A DNA stretch of 64,000 nt, from NCBI GenBank assembly GCA_050084985.1, contig JBITNC010000002.1:10044001-10108000 (forward strand), written 5' to 3'. This DNA is from Nageia nagi. Taxonomy: Eukaryota; Pinophyta. The notes under the pieces are model-generated. The model was given only the letters and a program-made list of their open reading frames with translations. It made no database searches and was not told where the DNA came from. The position numbers were made by a program, and so were the translations under genes. Positions within the stretch are counted from its first letter, which is position 1. Every line of letters begins with the position of its first letter. Positions 1 to 11,285 of this stretch are shown piece after piece.

Positions 1-1490
1 AATGAATCACACTTAATTTGGAATGAACCTAAGGTAAATAAATCGAGTTTTGGGTAGTATAAATCATATTAAAGGGTTAATGAATTGGATGGATTCAAAT
101 ACACTAAGTACTTTCACTTAACAAAGTATGCTCTCACTTTTGCGCTTCAAGCGATCTTAAGTGATCAGAAATAAGTTAAGTGAAAGAGGTAAAATTATTC
201 ACATCTTATTTGGAAATATATTTCACATTAACACTCTTAAAGATGTCTGCCCTTATCACTCCATTGGAGGTTGAAGGGATTTGTGACTCTTGGAGGAGTA
301 ATTGAACCTCACTTAACTAATTCATCTACACTTAATGGCTTCTTACCAAGTCTGCTCTTACCACTCCATTGGAGGTCGAAGAGATATGTGACTAGTAAGA
401 AGAGGGAATTTATCACACATAATACTTCCACAGCTGGAAGGGGTTAATGAACATCATTAAGAGGTTGGATAATGAATCACATTATAATTAAAAAAAAAAG
501 AACAACGGGGTTTATTAAGGTCAAACTCCACTAAAAATAAACTTTTGATTGTATCATATTAAGATAAGATAAGTAAATGGACATGAATGTTTGGGAGGGT
601 AGTATGCATAAGTGTACTTTACTTATTTAAATGCATTTCATAAGGCCTTAAAGAAATAATTGAACATTAACGAGTTGGATGTTATTACCGACCGTTAATT
701 CTTACTTCTTGGAACCCACCGACATAACATACTTGAAACCATAGAGCAAGTTACACTTGGAAGTGATGACCAAGGTGACTTTTCCATAGGTAGGAGTCAA
801 AAAAGAGACTCATCTAGAACCAAGCCAAAAAGCCATAGAGACTTGTAAACATTAATTAGGATTATCCAACCTACCTTGTTTAACACTTGACTAGTCAAAA
901 CAAACTAGGAAAATTAAAAGGATTAAAAATGAACAACTCATATCGTTCATTTAACTTAGACATTAAAAATATGTGAAAAAGTTAAAAAAGATAATCACAT
1001 CGTTAAAATTAAGTTTGCATATAGGATGTTTGTGCATTAAATTGTTTTCTCGAAAACATAATATAAAAGATAAAAAATAGAGTTTCTTTTTTATGATGTT
1101 TGTTTATAATATTTAAAAAAAAATTACTTAATCAATTCATTAAATCATTTTGAAACTTAATTAACATATATTGATATATTTCTGTTATATGCGAATTCAA
1201 TAGGTCCTACAAACTAATAGGATTAAAAAGTAATAAAACATTTTTTTTGAATTTTATCATCATGAGGTTCATCTTAGCTGCACTTCTAAATTATATTCCA
1301 TTTCCAATCCAAGTGAAATCCAAAAAATGAGAAGATTGGTTACCTCTTTCTAAACACCCTTTGGAAATGCATCCTACTTCCTTGAAGGTTGCAAAAAATG
1401 ATCTTCACATCGACATTGAGAAGCTTCTAGCATATTTAGCAGAGCTAGAATGATGTTCTATCTCCCTTCTTCAACCTTCAAAGAACCTCA
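1..1490 (+). other. 5' flank and leader of gypsy C, non-coding
   Basis: AT-rich sequence with no supportable reading frame, upstream of the gag-like frames that begin near 1490. It is probably the leader, or LTR plus leader, of the Tat-like element to the right, but I could not match it to the probable 3' LTR near 10.3-11.3 kb, so the true 5' LTR may lie outside the window. It contains a two-unit direct repeat at 246-405. Confidence 0.4.
246..405. repeat. two-copy direct repeat, period about 105 bp
   Basis: Units start at 246 and 351. Both carry a core of the form CTGC-C/T-CTTA-C/T-CACTCCATTGGAGG followed by T/C-GAAG-A/G-GAT and TGTGACT. A related core (TTGCTCTTCCC then TTGGAAGTCGATGTTC) recurs three times at 6499-6862, so the motif is spread through the element. 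Confidence 0.6.
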
Positions 1491-2761
1491 TTAGATTTTA
1501 TGAAAAGTTAGGATATGGTTCATCTATTCCTTCATCCTCATCATGGGAAGAGTTCGATATTGAAAACCATAAACTTGACATACAAATTGAAAATTCTTTA
1601 ACACATCATGTCAAGTTCGAAGCTGATTATGTATCTCCTTTTGAGACTATCGAACCTAATGAATCCAGTTTGCTAAGGGATGAATCGAGTATTAATTCCA
1701 AAGGCCTTGATGCAATATCCTATGCTAAATCATGTGACCTTCTAGAGTTATATACCTTGATGTCTTCACCCCAACCTTGGGATGAATATGATATTAAAGA
1801 AGAGGAGCTTGACATGAATCTTGAGGAGCTTTCAAAACATTCCTCAAAATTGCAATTTCATTCTCCTCACCTTCTTGAGGCTACAAGACCTTCTATTGAT
1901 TCCCATGAATCTCATGATATTCTTGAGTTCAAGGATGAAACTTGTTCACTCTCATCACAGGTAGAAATTGAAGAGCCTCACATAAGAGTTAAAAAATCCA
2001 TAGATTGTATTATTGAATCTCAAGAATCTCAATCACAAAGAAATGAAAAATATAAAAATAAAATTTCCAAACCTAACACACATGAGCTTAGGAATGAACA
2101 TCCATGTGGGTAAACAACACATCATGATAATGATACAAAGTTTTATGAGGATGAATGTTGTTCAAACCCACTAAAAATACCTTCAAAATATCAAACTAGC
2201 TTGATGAAAAATTGGGAATGTGATAAAGAAGATAGCCCTATAACAAATAAATTACTTAGGAATATTTTCTATGATGAAAAAGCTAAGAATATTTTGCAAA
2301 GGGAATCCCATAAACAACAACAAGCATGTTCTTCTTATGATCAACATGATAAAACCTTCAATGAGTTTGTTAAAGAAATGAGACAAGAAGAGATAAGACA
2401 AAAGCATGATGTAAAAACTTATGCAAACCAAAAGAGTCAAGCTTGGGTGCAATTATCATCACCACTTAATTACCAAGTATGGAGATATCAAGACTCTTAC
2501 TCTAATCAACAAAGAGAATTGCATCTCAAGAGCTTAGATTATCAACCTCAAAGCCCCTCTTCACAAGCTAGGATAACTAACCCCACCTATCAAAAAACAC
2601 CTCATAGGGCTAAGTCTTGTATGGAAGATTTTGATAGAATGACCTTATATTCAGTAAGAACCTCACAAAAAACACCTCAATGTAAGATCTTAAACAAATT
2701 CTTCTATGATCCTTACTCCTATGAGAAAACCTCATCGCAAGAAAAACATAAAAGGCTTTAG
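1490..2761 (+). pseudogene. acidic N-terminal Gag-region reading frame of gypsy C
   Basis: A Glu/Asp/Ser-rich, Lys/Gln-rich frame in one phase from before 1670 to 2761, broken by a stop at 2111-2113, with the downstream Gag frame continuing in a different phase. Its first part holds two related segments: a WEEFDIENHKLDIQIENSL-type block near 1550 and a WDEYDIKEEELDMNLEELS block near 1780. No catalytic or membrane motif is visible. By position it is the N-terminal extension of the element's Gag. I do not recognise a named domain. Products were probably structural particle proteins; none can be made from this copy. Confidence 0.45.
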
Positions 2762-2802
2762 CTAAACAATTCAAGGTAGGAGAGATACCCTCTTTTGCAA
2801 AG

Positions 2803-3675
2803 TTGGAGGCAAAGAGAAAACACATAGAGAGAGATTGTGAAGAAACTATAAAATTTAGTAAAAGATATGAATATGTTAAACATAAGTTAAAAGAGGAAGC
2901 CAAACTTAAAGAAAAGAATATAGAACTCAAAGAAAAAGAAAAGCAAGAGCTTGACAAACAACGGCAAATTTTTGATAAGGTAAAACAAGAAGTTCGAGAT
3001 AGTTGGTTACTTCACGAGAAGTCTCAACAAAATAAAGTACAACCATCTACAACTCTTAGAAATCCAATGCAAGGGCATCATTTACCTTCTAATCTTCCAT
3101 CATTACCATCTTCATCACTGTTGTCAAGATCTCTTTCTGATGATGAATCTTATAATTCAAACCTGAAGTTAGAAAGAAACACCAGTCATAGAAGATACCG
3201 AAAACATCATCAGGGTAGTTGGATAGATAACAAATTAGAGGATTTCATGAAGGATTTCATGAATAAAGAAATGAACATATCAGGGTTCAATAAGTTGACA
3301 TATAACAATATTTGCAATGAACCCATCCATCCAAGTGTCCCTAAGAAGAAATTACCTTACAACTTTGAAATACCTAAGATAATTCCTTTTACAGGAAATA
3401 AGGATCCCAAGGAACATTTAAGGTGGTTCAAATTTTCAAATTACCTAATTTCTAATGATGAGGTCTTGATGATATGTTTGTTCCCCATGACGCTTGTAGC
3501 CCAAGCCCTGGAATGGTATAGTAATTTGCCACGACATAGTATTTATTCATTTTCCCAATTGGCAAACTTGTTCTTACAACATTTTAGGATTTATATCAAA
3601 GAGGAATCTTCTATTATGGATCTTGTAGAACTAAAACAATCTCAGAATGAATCAATTATTGACTTTGTTTCATGA
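2803..3675 (+). pseudogene. Gag (retrotrans_gag domain) of gypsy C
   Basis: 290-codon open stretch. The first third is Lys/Glu-rich and coiled-coil-like. From about residue 185 it has the plant Ty3/gypsy Gag core: F-E-I-P-K-I-I-P-F-T-G, then D-P-K-E-H-L-R-W-F, A-L-E-W-Y-S-N-L-P, F-S-Q-L-A-N-L-F-L-Q-H-F and a D-L-V-E-L-K-Q-S segment. It stops at a TGA (3673-3675) and homology continues in the same phase after the stop, so the stop is a nonsense mutation within Gag. Gag would form the capsid of the retrotransposon particle. Confidence 0.8.
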
Positions 3676-4110
3676 TGGAAGGATATGCTCTATGGCATGC
3701 CCTATACCTTACCTCAAGAGGAGTTAGTTAAATTATTCAGTCAAAATTGTTTAAGGCCTATAGCTAGTATATTACAAATCCAACAATATAATACTCTCGA
3801 AGAAGTTATTGCTTAAGAAATTATAATTGAGAAGGTCAAGATTGAATATGGTGAAATAAAAATTATGAGAAAAGAAAAATATAACAAAAATGAGTATTGT
3901 AATTATCACCATCAAAGAGGTCATAGTACAAAAAAATGTCTAGCATTGAGAAATAGAACTCAAAATTCAATCAAAGATAATAACTTGGAAGTTGAAGACC
4001 ATACTTCTATTTCAGATCAAAATTTAAAAAATTATCAATATTCACTTCCTTCATATCAAGTAAATATAGTATCTATTGTACCTAATTACAGTCAAGTGAC
4101 ACCCACCTAG
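3676..4110 (+). pseudogene. C-terminal Gag with CCHC-like knuckle, gypsy C
   Basis: In-phase continuation of the Gag frame, with a TAA near 3814 and a TAG at 4108-4110. It carries EYCNYHHQRGHSTKKC, matching the C-x2-H/C-x4-GH-x4-C type nucleic-acid-binding knuckle of plant Tat/Athila-type elements. The same motif type appears in gypsy A on the minus strand near 49.5 kb. The role would be RNA packaging. Confidence 0.7.
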
Positions 4111-4212
4111 AATCCAAGTAATCAACCTATTATAAGAATAGTTGGAGTTGATACTGGAACTCAAAACATACAAGAAAAACAAATTGATATATCATATAAT
4201 CAAAAATCCAAA

Positions 4213-4674
4213 ATGCAAGTTCCTCCATTAATACATCAGCCTATAATTTCTTTTTATGACCATGAGAGAAAACCAAACAAGGGACCTCAAGGGTTAGATC
4301 CACCTCTCCATGTCATCGGTAAAGTAAATAGTAAAATTGTTAAGAGGATATTAATAGATGAAGGGTCAGATGTCAATATCATATCTACATTGGCATATCA
4401 CAAATTGAATCTTCCTTTCTCTCATATTTCTTTACCATCATTACAAATAAAAGCATTTAATAATGCCTTATGTTCAACAATAGGGTCGATAGTGTTGCCC
4501 ATCACCATTGGATGTAAGATGATACAAACATCATTATATATCATCGAAGGAAACATTGAACAATATAATATTCTTTTAGGTAGACCATTGATTCAAGAAA
4601 TGGAATGTGTCCCATCTACATTTCATGGTTGTCTAAAATACATTCATGAGGGAGTACTCCATACGAAGAGATGA
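4213..4674 (+). pseudogene. retropepsin-like aspartic protease of gypsy C
   Basis: 153-codon stretch in the Gag phase. The active-site region reads RILIDEGSDVNIIS, where the usual D-x-G-S/T is I-D-E-G-S. The C-terminal flap-side motif is QYNILLGRPLIQEMECVPST, typical of plant Ty3/gypsy proteases, which process Gag-Pol. The neighbouring gypsy A protease (48.4-48.8 kb) shows the same pair of motifs. The frame ends with a stop at 4672-4674, and similarity to the gypsy A downstream segment continues in another phase (4646-4996), so a frameshift lies near 4650-4675. Confidence 0.75.
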
Positions 4675-4996
4675 AAATCCATACTCACATTATAATATTA
4701 CAAAATCATCGAAAATGAAACCTCCTATGCAAAAGTCAAAGGGGAAATCATCATCCATCTCTGCTAGGCAAGGGCATAATCATAAATATATGAGATGGAA
4801 ATTAAAATCCAAAGAAGATTACATCGATGGAATGCAATCATCGAAACAACCTAAGAGAGTGGTAGATCATATAATGAAAGAAAACCTAAAGCCTAAGTCA
4901 ATAAAATATGATAAGTATGGACATCATGTTTATCATCATCAATTGGGGCATGATACTAAACTTTGCCACCAATTAAATCATGCCTTCATGATTTGA
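4646..4996 (+). pseudogene. post-protease segment with second knuckle-like motif, gypsy C
   Basis: 116-codon stretch shifted in phase from the protease. It starts with a DENPYSHYNI-type segment also seen after the protease of gypsy A, continues as a basic Lys/Ser-rich stretch, and ends in YDKYGHHVYHHQLGHDTKLC, which resembles a degenerate zinc knuckle with only the last Cys and GH retained. The reverse transcriptase would be expected downstream but is not found. Confidence 0.5.
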
Positions 4997-5130
4997 TGGA
5001 TGATAGATGATTTGAAGTAGATATACCTTTATTGATAGATAACAATTTACATCATCTAAAAAATACATACATACATTCCACACAATTAAACAATGATGAA
5101 TTATGTTATTTGCATAAGGATATTCAATCT

Positions 5131-5227
5131 CCTTCACATCGTTCACATTGGGGCAGTCATCCCCCATCTTACTTTTGATCTCCTCATGTTTTACATAGAT
5201 CACATTGGGGAAATTGCCCTCCATCAT
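5131..5227 (+). repeat. 57-bp (19-codon) repeat, two units
   Basis: Two units with identical CACATTGGGG cores at 5144 and 5201, exactly 57 bp apart and therefore phase-preserving. Both translate to an R-S-H-W-G-x2-P-P-S-Y pattern. This suggests a formerly coding repeat downstream of the protease segment. Confidence 0.5.
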
Positions 5228-5856
5228 ATTTAAAAAAAAAAAAAATCATCAAAACATGATTTCGAAATCACACAAACATCAAAATATGATTAAAAACTAA
5301 AATGATCATATCTGATTTTGAAATAGGTTATAATATGTTTATTGCATTTCCATGTCTTCCCCTTTTTCACCTTATATTCATCCCCCATTATGTTGGAATA
5401 TTTGAGTATCAGATTCTATTCATCAAGGCATATATACTATACATTATCCATGATCACTTCCATACCATTATACAAATATGTTTAATACATATTGTAAAAG
5501 AAATAGTTTATGAAATTAATATTCTTATTGACTTTACCAACCTTCATCATGAAATTTTTGAAATTTTGGATGATAAACAAACATGATTATGATACATTTA
5601 AGGTTATTATAGACTCATACACATCTTCACATTTAAATAATCTTAAAATAGTCAAGAATGAGGTGTTACAAGAGCATGATTTCAAGTGAAAGTATTACAT
5701 GTTCATCCTATTATTCACTTCATCTCAAACCCAAGAATCATTTGATAGTTAACAAAAAAAAAAGAGGTGAAAAGAGATGACAAAAAAAAAATCAAAAGTC
5801 AAAAAAAAAAAAAAAAAATACTACATCATATCAATGATTCTTGGGTGATTACAATA

Positions 5857-5963
5857 TCCTCTACTGGGGCTTTGGATGCCTGACTGGCAGTAGAGCAAGG
5901 TTGTAGTGGGATCGAGGGGTAATTCTCATCGGGGCTATGGATTCCTATCTAGCAATGGGGCAT
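5857..5963. repeat. two-unit direct repeat, period about 66 bp
   Basis: GGGGCTTTGGATGCCT...GGCAGTAGAGCA near 5860 and GGGGCTATGGATTCCT...AGCAATGGGGCA near 5928 align base for base with scattered changes. This is one of the GC-richer islands in the element's 3' region. Confidence 0.55.
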
Positions 5964-6498
5964 ACCTTACGAGTGGTGACATGTCCATATTGGTTAGTGA
6001 CCTTCTTTTCTATGGACCTCTGTACGTTTCATATGGATGAACTAGCTTATATATTTTATGCTCTTGTGACATTTAGTTTGAGATTGTCTAGAGATGGAAA
6101 TAAACATCATTGCACACACATGAGTCTATGATAATTTTGATAACATCATGACTTTGTTTTATATCATCTAAAGAAGAAAAAATCTAATGGTGATTGGTTA
6201 ATATGGTCAACTTGAATATTATGATCATTACATTTCTTCATCATCCCATGCCTCCATCCCATACTATTTATTATTACATAGTAATTAATATTACACTTAT
6301 ATTTATCAATGCCTTGATGAGTTGATTAGTTTATTTCTCTAAATACTCAATACATCCTATGTCTATTCATTTATTATACTATTTTCATATTAACATACAC
6401 CACCACCCATACACATTATACTATACCAACTTTCATATTTTATTATCCAACATCCATATATTTTCTAATCTATCTTTATCAATTGTTAAATTGGAGGT

Positions 6499-6862
6499 GC
6501 TTCCATATTATTTGAGAAAAAGAGCGAGTAATTGCTCTCCCCATTAATATGGGAGTCAACATTGTTGTTGTTAAAACCTTTTGCTTCTATTCTTATCTAC
6601 AAGTTTAATCAAGAAATTGCCCTTAGTAGATTGATAAAAGTCAACCCTAGAACATTGTTAAATTTTATAGCTTCCATTATTCTTTGGGATCGAGAATAAG
6701 AAATTATTCTCCCTATTGAATTGGAAGTCAATATTCTTTTCCTATCATATCCCATCCATTTCAACCCCTTAGAACATCATTAAAAAGCTTCAATCATTCC
6801 TTGGGATCGAGAGTAAGAAATTGCTCTTCCCTTTGAATTGGAAGTCGATGTTCTTCTTCCCT
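6499..6862. repeat. three-unit degenerate repeat
   Basis: Units near 6499-6565, 6668-6745 and 6787-6862. The last two share TTGGGATCGAGA-A/G-TAAGAAATT then TTGAATTGGAAGTC-A/G-AT. The first is more diverged. The core resembles the repeats at 246-405. Confidence 0.6.
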
Positions 6863-9320
6863 TTCCATTCATTATCATCTACCCATAAATTGAATGTGTG
6901 TTACATCTTGTTCCATATCCTTTGTACATGTTATCATAAAATAAAAAGTATTAGTAGCCAAGTTTGGTAAATGATATAATCTAATACTGTAATTTTTCAA
7001 ATCATTATCCTTAAATTTGAAGATATTTAATAATATCAAAATCAACATTTAAAAAATAAAAATACAATAATAATCCCATACATCTTTGATGAGATAATTG
7101 TTATTGTCATATTCCTTATCATGAATCTTTGATGATATCAAATTATAAATAGTTCCATCCTAAAGTCTTTGATGGGGCAATTACCATTATTTTATTCATC
7201 ATAAGTACTTGATTAGGTATATCGATATAAAATCAATAAAAATATAAAATACAAAAAAAAAAAAAAAAATCAAAATCAACATCGATGATTGAAATAACAA
7301 TAAAACTAATAACAATAATCGAAGTACTTATTCGAACTTAGAGATACACCATCAATGTATAGCACATCAAAGTACATTCATGATTAAAGTTTAATAATCA
7401 TGCTTTTAAATTTATTAAGAATAAATAACAAAATACATAATATATATCATCTATCATTATGTCGATCTTTGTAGCAAACTTGATTTTGTATCACCATCTC
7501 GATAAATGAGGTAGAATGCATTTGTCTTGTTTTCAAGTCTTGTTCAACAAAAAACCTCAATCATGGAAAAACATGTTTCTAATAATTTTTGCAAGAAATG
7601 ATAATGAAACCCATTCTACTGGGGCAAATAGTAGAATTATCAAACATTAAAATGTTATCTACTTTGAAAGGACTCCATGTCATATAAATGCTAATGGCAA
7701 AGAGCCTATGGAATAAAGTGTTCCATGAAATGGCATTTGTAGACAAACATGAGTACTTAGTAAAATGTAGAACTTATTTTCAAAATACTTTGATTGCGAA
7801 AATTCAAAAAGTTTATGTTTGATCATAATTTGGGGCAACTATGATTGTCCATGACCCAAAGCAAATCATTTGCCTCTACCATCAACCAACAAAATCAAGA
7901 TTTAAAATATTCATACATAAGTTGATAAACTCAAGTGTATGAGTCTTGACTTAACCACTTACCAACCTCAAGTATATTATCACCTACTTATGAGTCTAGT
8001 GGTATTTGTATAAGTATACAATGATAACATATTAGTTTGTTTGTATCTTTTTAAGATACATGACTATGTTTGCTCATCACATCATGCCATTAAAAAAAAA
8101 AAATGTTTGCAGTTCAAAAAATAAATAAATAACAAAAAGGTCCTACAACTAGGTAAATGGAGCTAATCATGAAAGAAACACCAAGCATCTACAACAATAA
8201 AACATCTCATCATTATCGCTATGTTACAACATTTATAAAAGCATGAGTGGGGTACTGAGCAATCCATTATATAGTAAATGTATCCATGACAACAATGCAA
8301 GATGAAAATCATGTATCACATATGCATTTATGTTTATGAAAAAATCGTATGTGATTACACACAAGTGTCAACCATTCATCATATTCATACATCACATATA
8401 TGTACTCATGGGAATAAGTCAAAACATGAAGAAGATAACCAAATAAACATGCAAACTTGATCATAAACAATTTCATCATGAATCCTTGATAGGAAAAACA
8501 CCATTTATTGTTTATGATCTTACAATGAATCATGAACTTCCTAGTTCAAATCATATGTCATGTTATGCATATTTATTCATCACTTATTGTTATACGTATT
8601 CAGGAAACCCTAGTCATCAAAAAACATGATTCCAATGATTTTTGTAAAACCTATTCTTCTAGAGTAATAACATAATAATCAAAATTCAAATCAGTGCACA
8701 CAAAGGGGACTTCATGTCATATACCTGACTCGACTCCATACATTCCCTTGGGATAAACACAAGACACCCATGTAATGATATATGGAAACAAGCCTTTAGT
8801 ACCTATTTGGTGTACAACCAATGTGTGTTCAAAATACTTCAATTGCAAAGCCCAAGAAATCATACTTAGATAACTGGGGTAAATACAACTTCCCATGACC
8901 TAAAATCAAACCTTATGTTCACCTATCAATGATTGAAATAATAAGGTTAGAATCACTTGTACATTCATCTTATTTGTTCACTAGCTAATATGCATTAGTT
9001 TTTTTTGAATAGTCTATCCTCATCATCACTGGCATCATTAGTCAGTTCAAAAGGGGCCATAATGCTAAGATTAGCACCATAATCAAAGTAAGCCCATGAT
9101 CACATAGTAAGACCATGGCTACATCTCTTTTAAAATATACCCAAAACATTGTTAATTACAAAACCAAAAGTTATATGTCTACTCATGATTAGGATAATTA
9201 TAGTTACTTATAACCTAAAATAAGATATTTATACTCAATATGATTCTAAAATACTTATGCAAAAGATCATCATGAAACCCATTCTGCTAGGTCAAAAGCA
9301 GAGAAAAGTGAAAGATGATT

Positions 9321-9595
9321 TGTATATACAAAACAAGCTTCCTATCACATACTCGCTTTGGCATGCATAGACAAACTAGAGTCTTGTCATGCAACTGCCA
9401 TAAATAGCACACAGTATGGAGATAAAAACAAGTGAATTCTTGATATACAGCATCACTATGTCAAAATTGTATACATCAAATAAGCTTACCATCACATACT
9501 TGCTTCGGTATACAAAGATAAACTAGAGTCTTGTCATGCAACTACCATAAACAACACATAGTATGGAGATTGACATAAGTGTAGTTTTGACATAT
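9321..9595 (+). repeat. 147-bp tandem duplication inside one module
   Basis: Two units beginning TGTATA at 9321 and 9468, with AAGCTT at 9335 and 9482. Both continue with CCATCACATACT-type, ACTAGAGTCTTGTCATGCAA and AGTATGGAGAT segments. They are close enough to each other to be a later duplication within the third module. Confidence 0.8.
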
Positions 9596-9688
9596 TACAA
9601 TATCATTTTCAGAATGTATCAATTGCAAAAGTTAAAAGATCATATTTAGTCATCGAAAGGAATATCTTCATGACAACACCAGATGATG

Positions 9689-9689
<1 letters not shown>

Positions 9690-9728
<39 letters not shown>
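9690..9728. repeat. (AT)n microsatellite
   Basis: An uninterrupted AT dinucleotide run of about 38 bp. Confidence 0.95.
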
Positions 9729-9736
<8 letters not shown>

Positions 9737-10263
9737 TAAGTTTTGATTCAAAGAAGCTAAAATTATATCCTACTAAAAGATCTTAAGCTTTATACAAAAA
9801 AAAGATTTTGATGATATTTCTTAAAAATATCGTTAACATTTACAAATATCAAAGGAGATAAAATGTGATGTATCATTGTTACAGTAGATCATCTTGAAAC
9901 CCCATTGTCGGGACAAAGGACAACACCATCAAAACTCATATACTAAAGAAAACTTATACGGTACAGGTGCACTTAGACATGCAAAATGACATAATAGAAA
10001 TGTCATGCAACTGTCACACAAGCTCAACGCATCATCATACCGAAAATAGTCACTTCTGAAATATATTCAAATTTTTTTTCAAAACTATATCAAATGTTAA
10101 AGGAAAACACATTTTATCATAATTTGATAAATCAAAATTTTGATACATCTAAGAAATTGGGTCAAAAATTATATCATAGAAAAGTAGCAATGTATAATCA
10201 AACAACAAAGCTTCTCATTCTACATTTTTTGAAACTATCAACCTCATCTTTGGTTGATAATTC

Positions 10264-10277
10264 AAAAAGGGGCAAAA
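10264..10277 (+). promoter_or_regulatory. probable polypurine tract of gypsy C
   Basis: AAAAAGGGGCAAAA immediately precedes TGTACACAATC. The equivalent site of gypsy A (minus strand) is AAAAAGAGGCAAC followed by TGTAAACACCC, so the two agree in layout. It would prime plus-strand DNA synthesis. Confidence 0.55.
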
Positions 10278-10524
10278 TGTACACAATCAAAATAAACCCT
10301 ACATCTAGTTTAACAACATATAAATACATAAAATAAGTATCTTTTTAACATATATCACACTAAAATAATCATAACTCTTTATACAAGCCTCAAAAAATCT
10401 TGAAAACTCCATTATTAGATACATCTCATTGAGTAGATGCAAAACGAGTGGTCATATGACCCCTTTTCATTAAAAAATGACCATTTGGTGATCATTTTAA
10501 TATTAGTATAAAAATTATGAAACA

Positions 10525-10580
10525 ATCGTTGACGATCCAGTACAATCATTGACGATCCTATAGGATCGTTGATGATCCCT
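10525..10580 (+). repeat. three GATC-type near-palindromic motifs
   Basis: ATCGTTGACGATCC, ATCATTGACGATCC and GGATCGTTGATGATCC in a row just before the TATA box of the probable LTR. Direct repeats with a GATC/GACGATC core could be enhancer-like sites. Confidence 0.6.
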
Positions 10581-10757
10581 AATTAATTCAAATATAGATA
10601 AGTCTAAACCCAAAATAGCCTAGCAAGCCCAAAATAGCCCAGCATGCATGATTGAGGATTTTTTATGCGGATTTGGGATAAGAATGCCTCAAAATTCGTA
10701 TGGGATGTTACCTTGAATTTTATGCCAGTAAGATAATGTATAACAAACATTTGAGCC

Positions 10758-10765
10758 TATAAATA
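10758..10765 (+). promoter_or_regulatory. TATA box in gypsy C LTR
   Basis: TATAAATA preceded by GAGCC. It lies about 480 bp after the LTR start and about 45 bp before the 23-bp repeats, as expected for an LTR promoter. Confidence 0.5.
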
Positions 10766-10805
10766 TAAGCTCCGTATATGAACAAAGGGACCCAATTTTC
10801 ATAAG

Positions 10806-10898
10806 CGAAGCTCTGCCAAGATCAAACCAAAAGCTCTGCCAAGATCGAACATGAAGCTCTACCAAGATCAGACCAGAAGCTCTACTAAGATCAAACCA
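10806..10898 (+). repeat. 23-bp minisatellite, four units
   Basis: Four head-to-tail copies of GAAGCTCTGCCAAGATC followed by AAACCA or a close variant, starting near 10806, 10830, 10853 and 10876. The last two units change GCC to ACC or ACT. Confidence 0.9.
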
Positions 10899-11111
10899 GT
10901 TATCTTATGTTATTATTATTACATTATATTATATATATGATGTATTTAATTATGTTTTGCATATGATATATCAGGTATGCTTTGATGTTTTATTCATTTT
11001 CTATGTGTAGAGTTAATACAGGAAAAGGACAATAGAAGTAAGCACGAAGGAAAATAACTAGGACAAAATACAAAAGTTCAAAATTTGTGAAAGTTCACTA
11101 TAGTGCTAGAA

Positions 11112-11285
11112 ATCACCAACGATCCAGACATCGGTCGATGTTGATTTATCAGATCGATGACAAAAGCCAAAAGATTACCAAAGTGCAATATCATAGTGGA
11201 AACCATTGATGATTCATACATCAATCGTTGTCGATCCACACATCGATCATTGCTGATCCATATAGATCGATAATGATCCCTTATT
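11112..11285 (+). repeat. second GATC-type motif cluster
   Basis: A looser set of CGATCC, ATCGATGACA, ATTGATGATTC, ATCGTTGTCGATCC, ATCATTGCTGATCC and GATCGATAATGATCCC motifs, ending in a CCCTTATTGTATTAAA segment that parallels the CCCTAATTAATTCAAA after the first cluster. Confidence 0.55.

Larger units (their letters stand above)
5228..7500 (+). other. non-coding 3' region of gypsy C
   Basis: AT-rich DNA with A-runs (5230s, 5750-5820, 7250-7270) and no supportable protein. It holds a two-unit repeat at 5857-5963 (GGGGCT-T/A-TGGAT cores about 66 bp apart) and a three-unit degenerate repeat at 6499-6862. Short open frames here have no recognisable similarity. Confidence 0.5.
7550..10135 (+). 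repeat. four degenerate copies of a 0.3-0.4 kb module
   Basis: Related blocks near 7555-7900, 8596-8945, 9240-9660 and 9880-10135. Shared landmarks in order: a TTTTTGCAA/TTTTTGTAAA stretch, GAAACCCATTCT-A/G-CT-G/A-GG, a CTTCATGTCATAT or CATCACATAC stretch, GTCATGCAACT, a CAAAATACTT-C/T-GATTG-like stretch, and TGGGG-C/T-AA followed by CCATGACC. Spacing is about 1.0, 0.63 and 0.63 kb. Such arrays are known in the hypervariable 3' regions of Tat-lineage elements. Confidence 0.6.

Noticed and set aside
1-1250. 5' LTR of gypsy C
   Set aside because: I could find no matching stretch in the probable 3' LTR (10278-11300), so the call is withheld.
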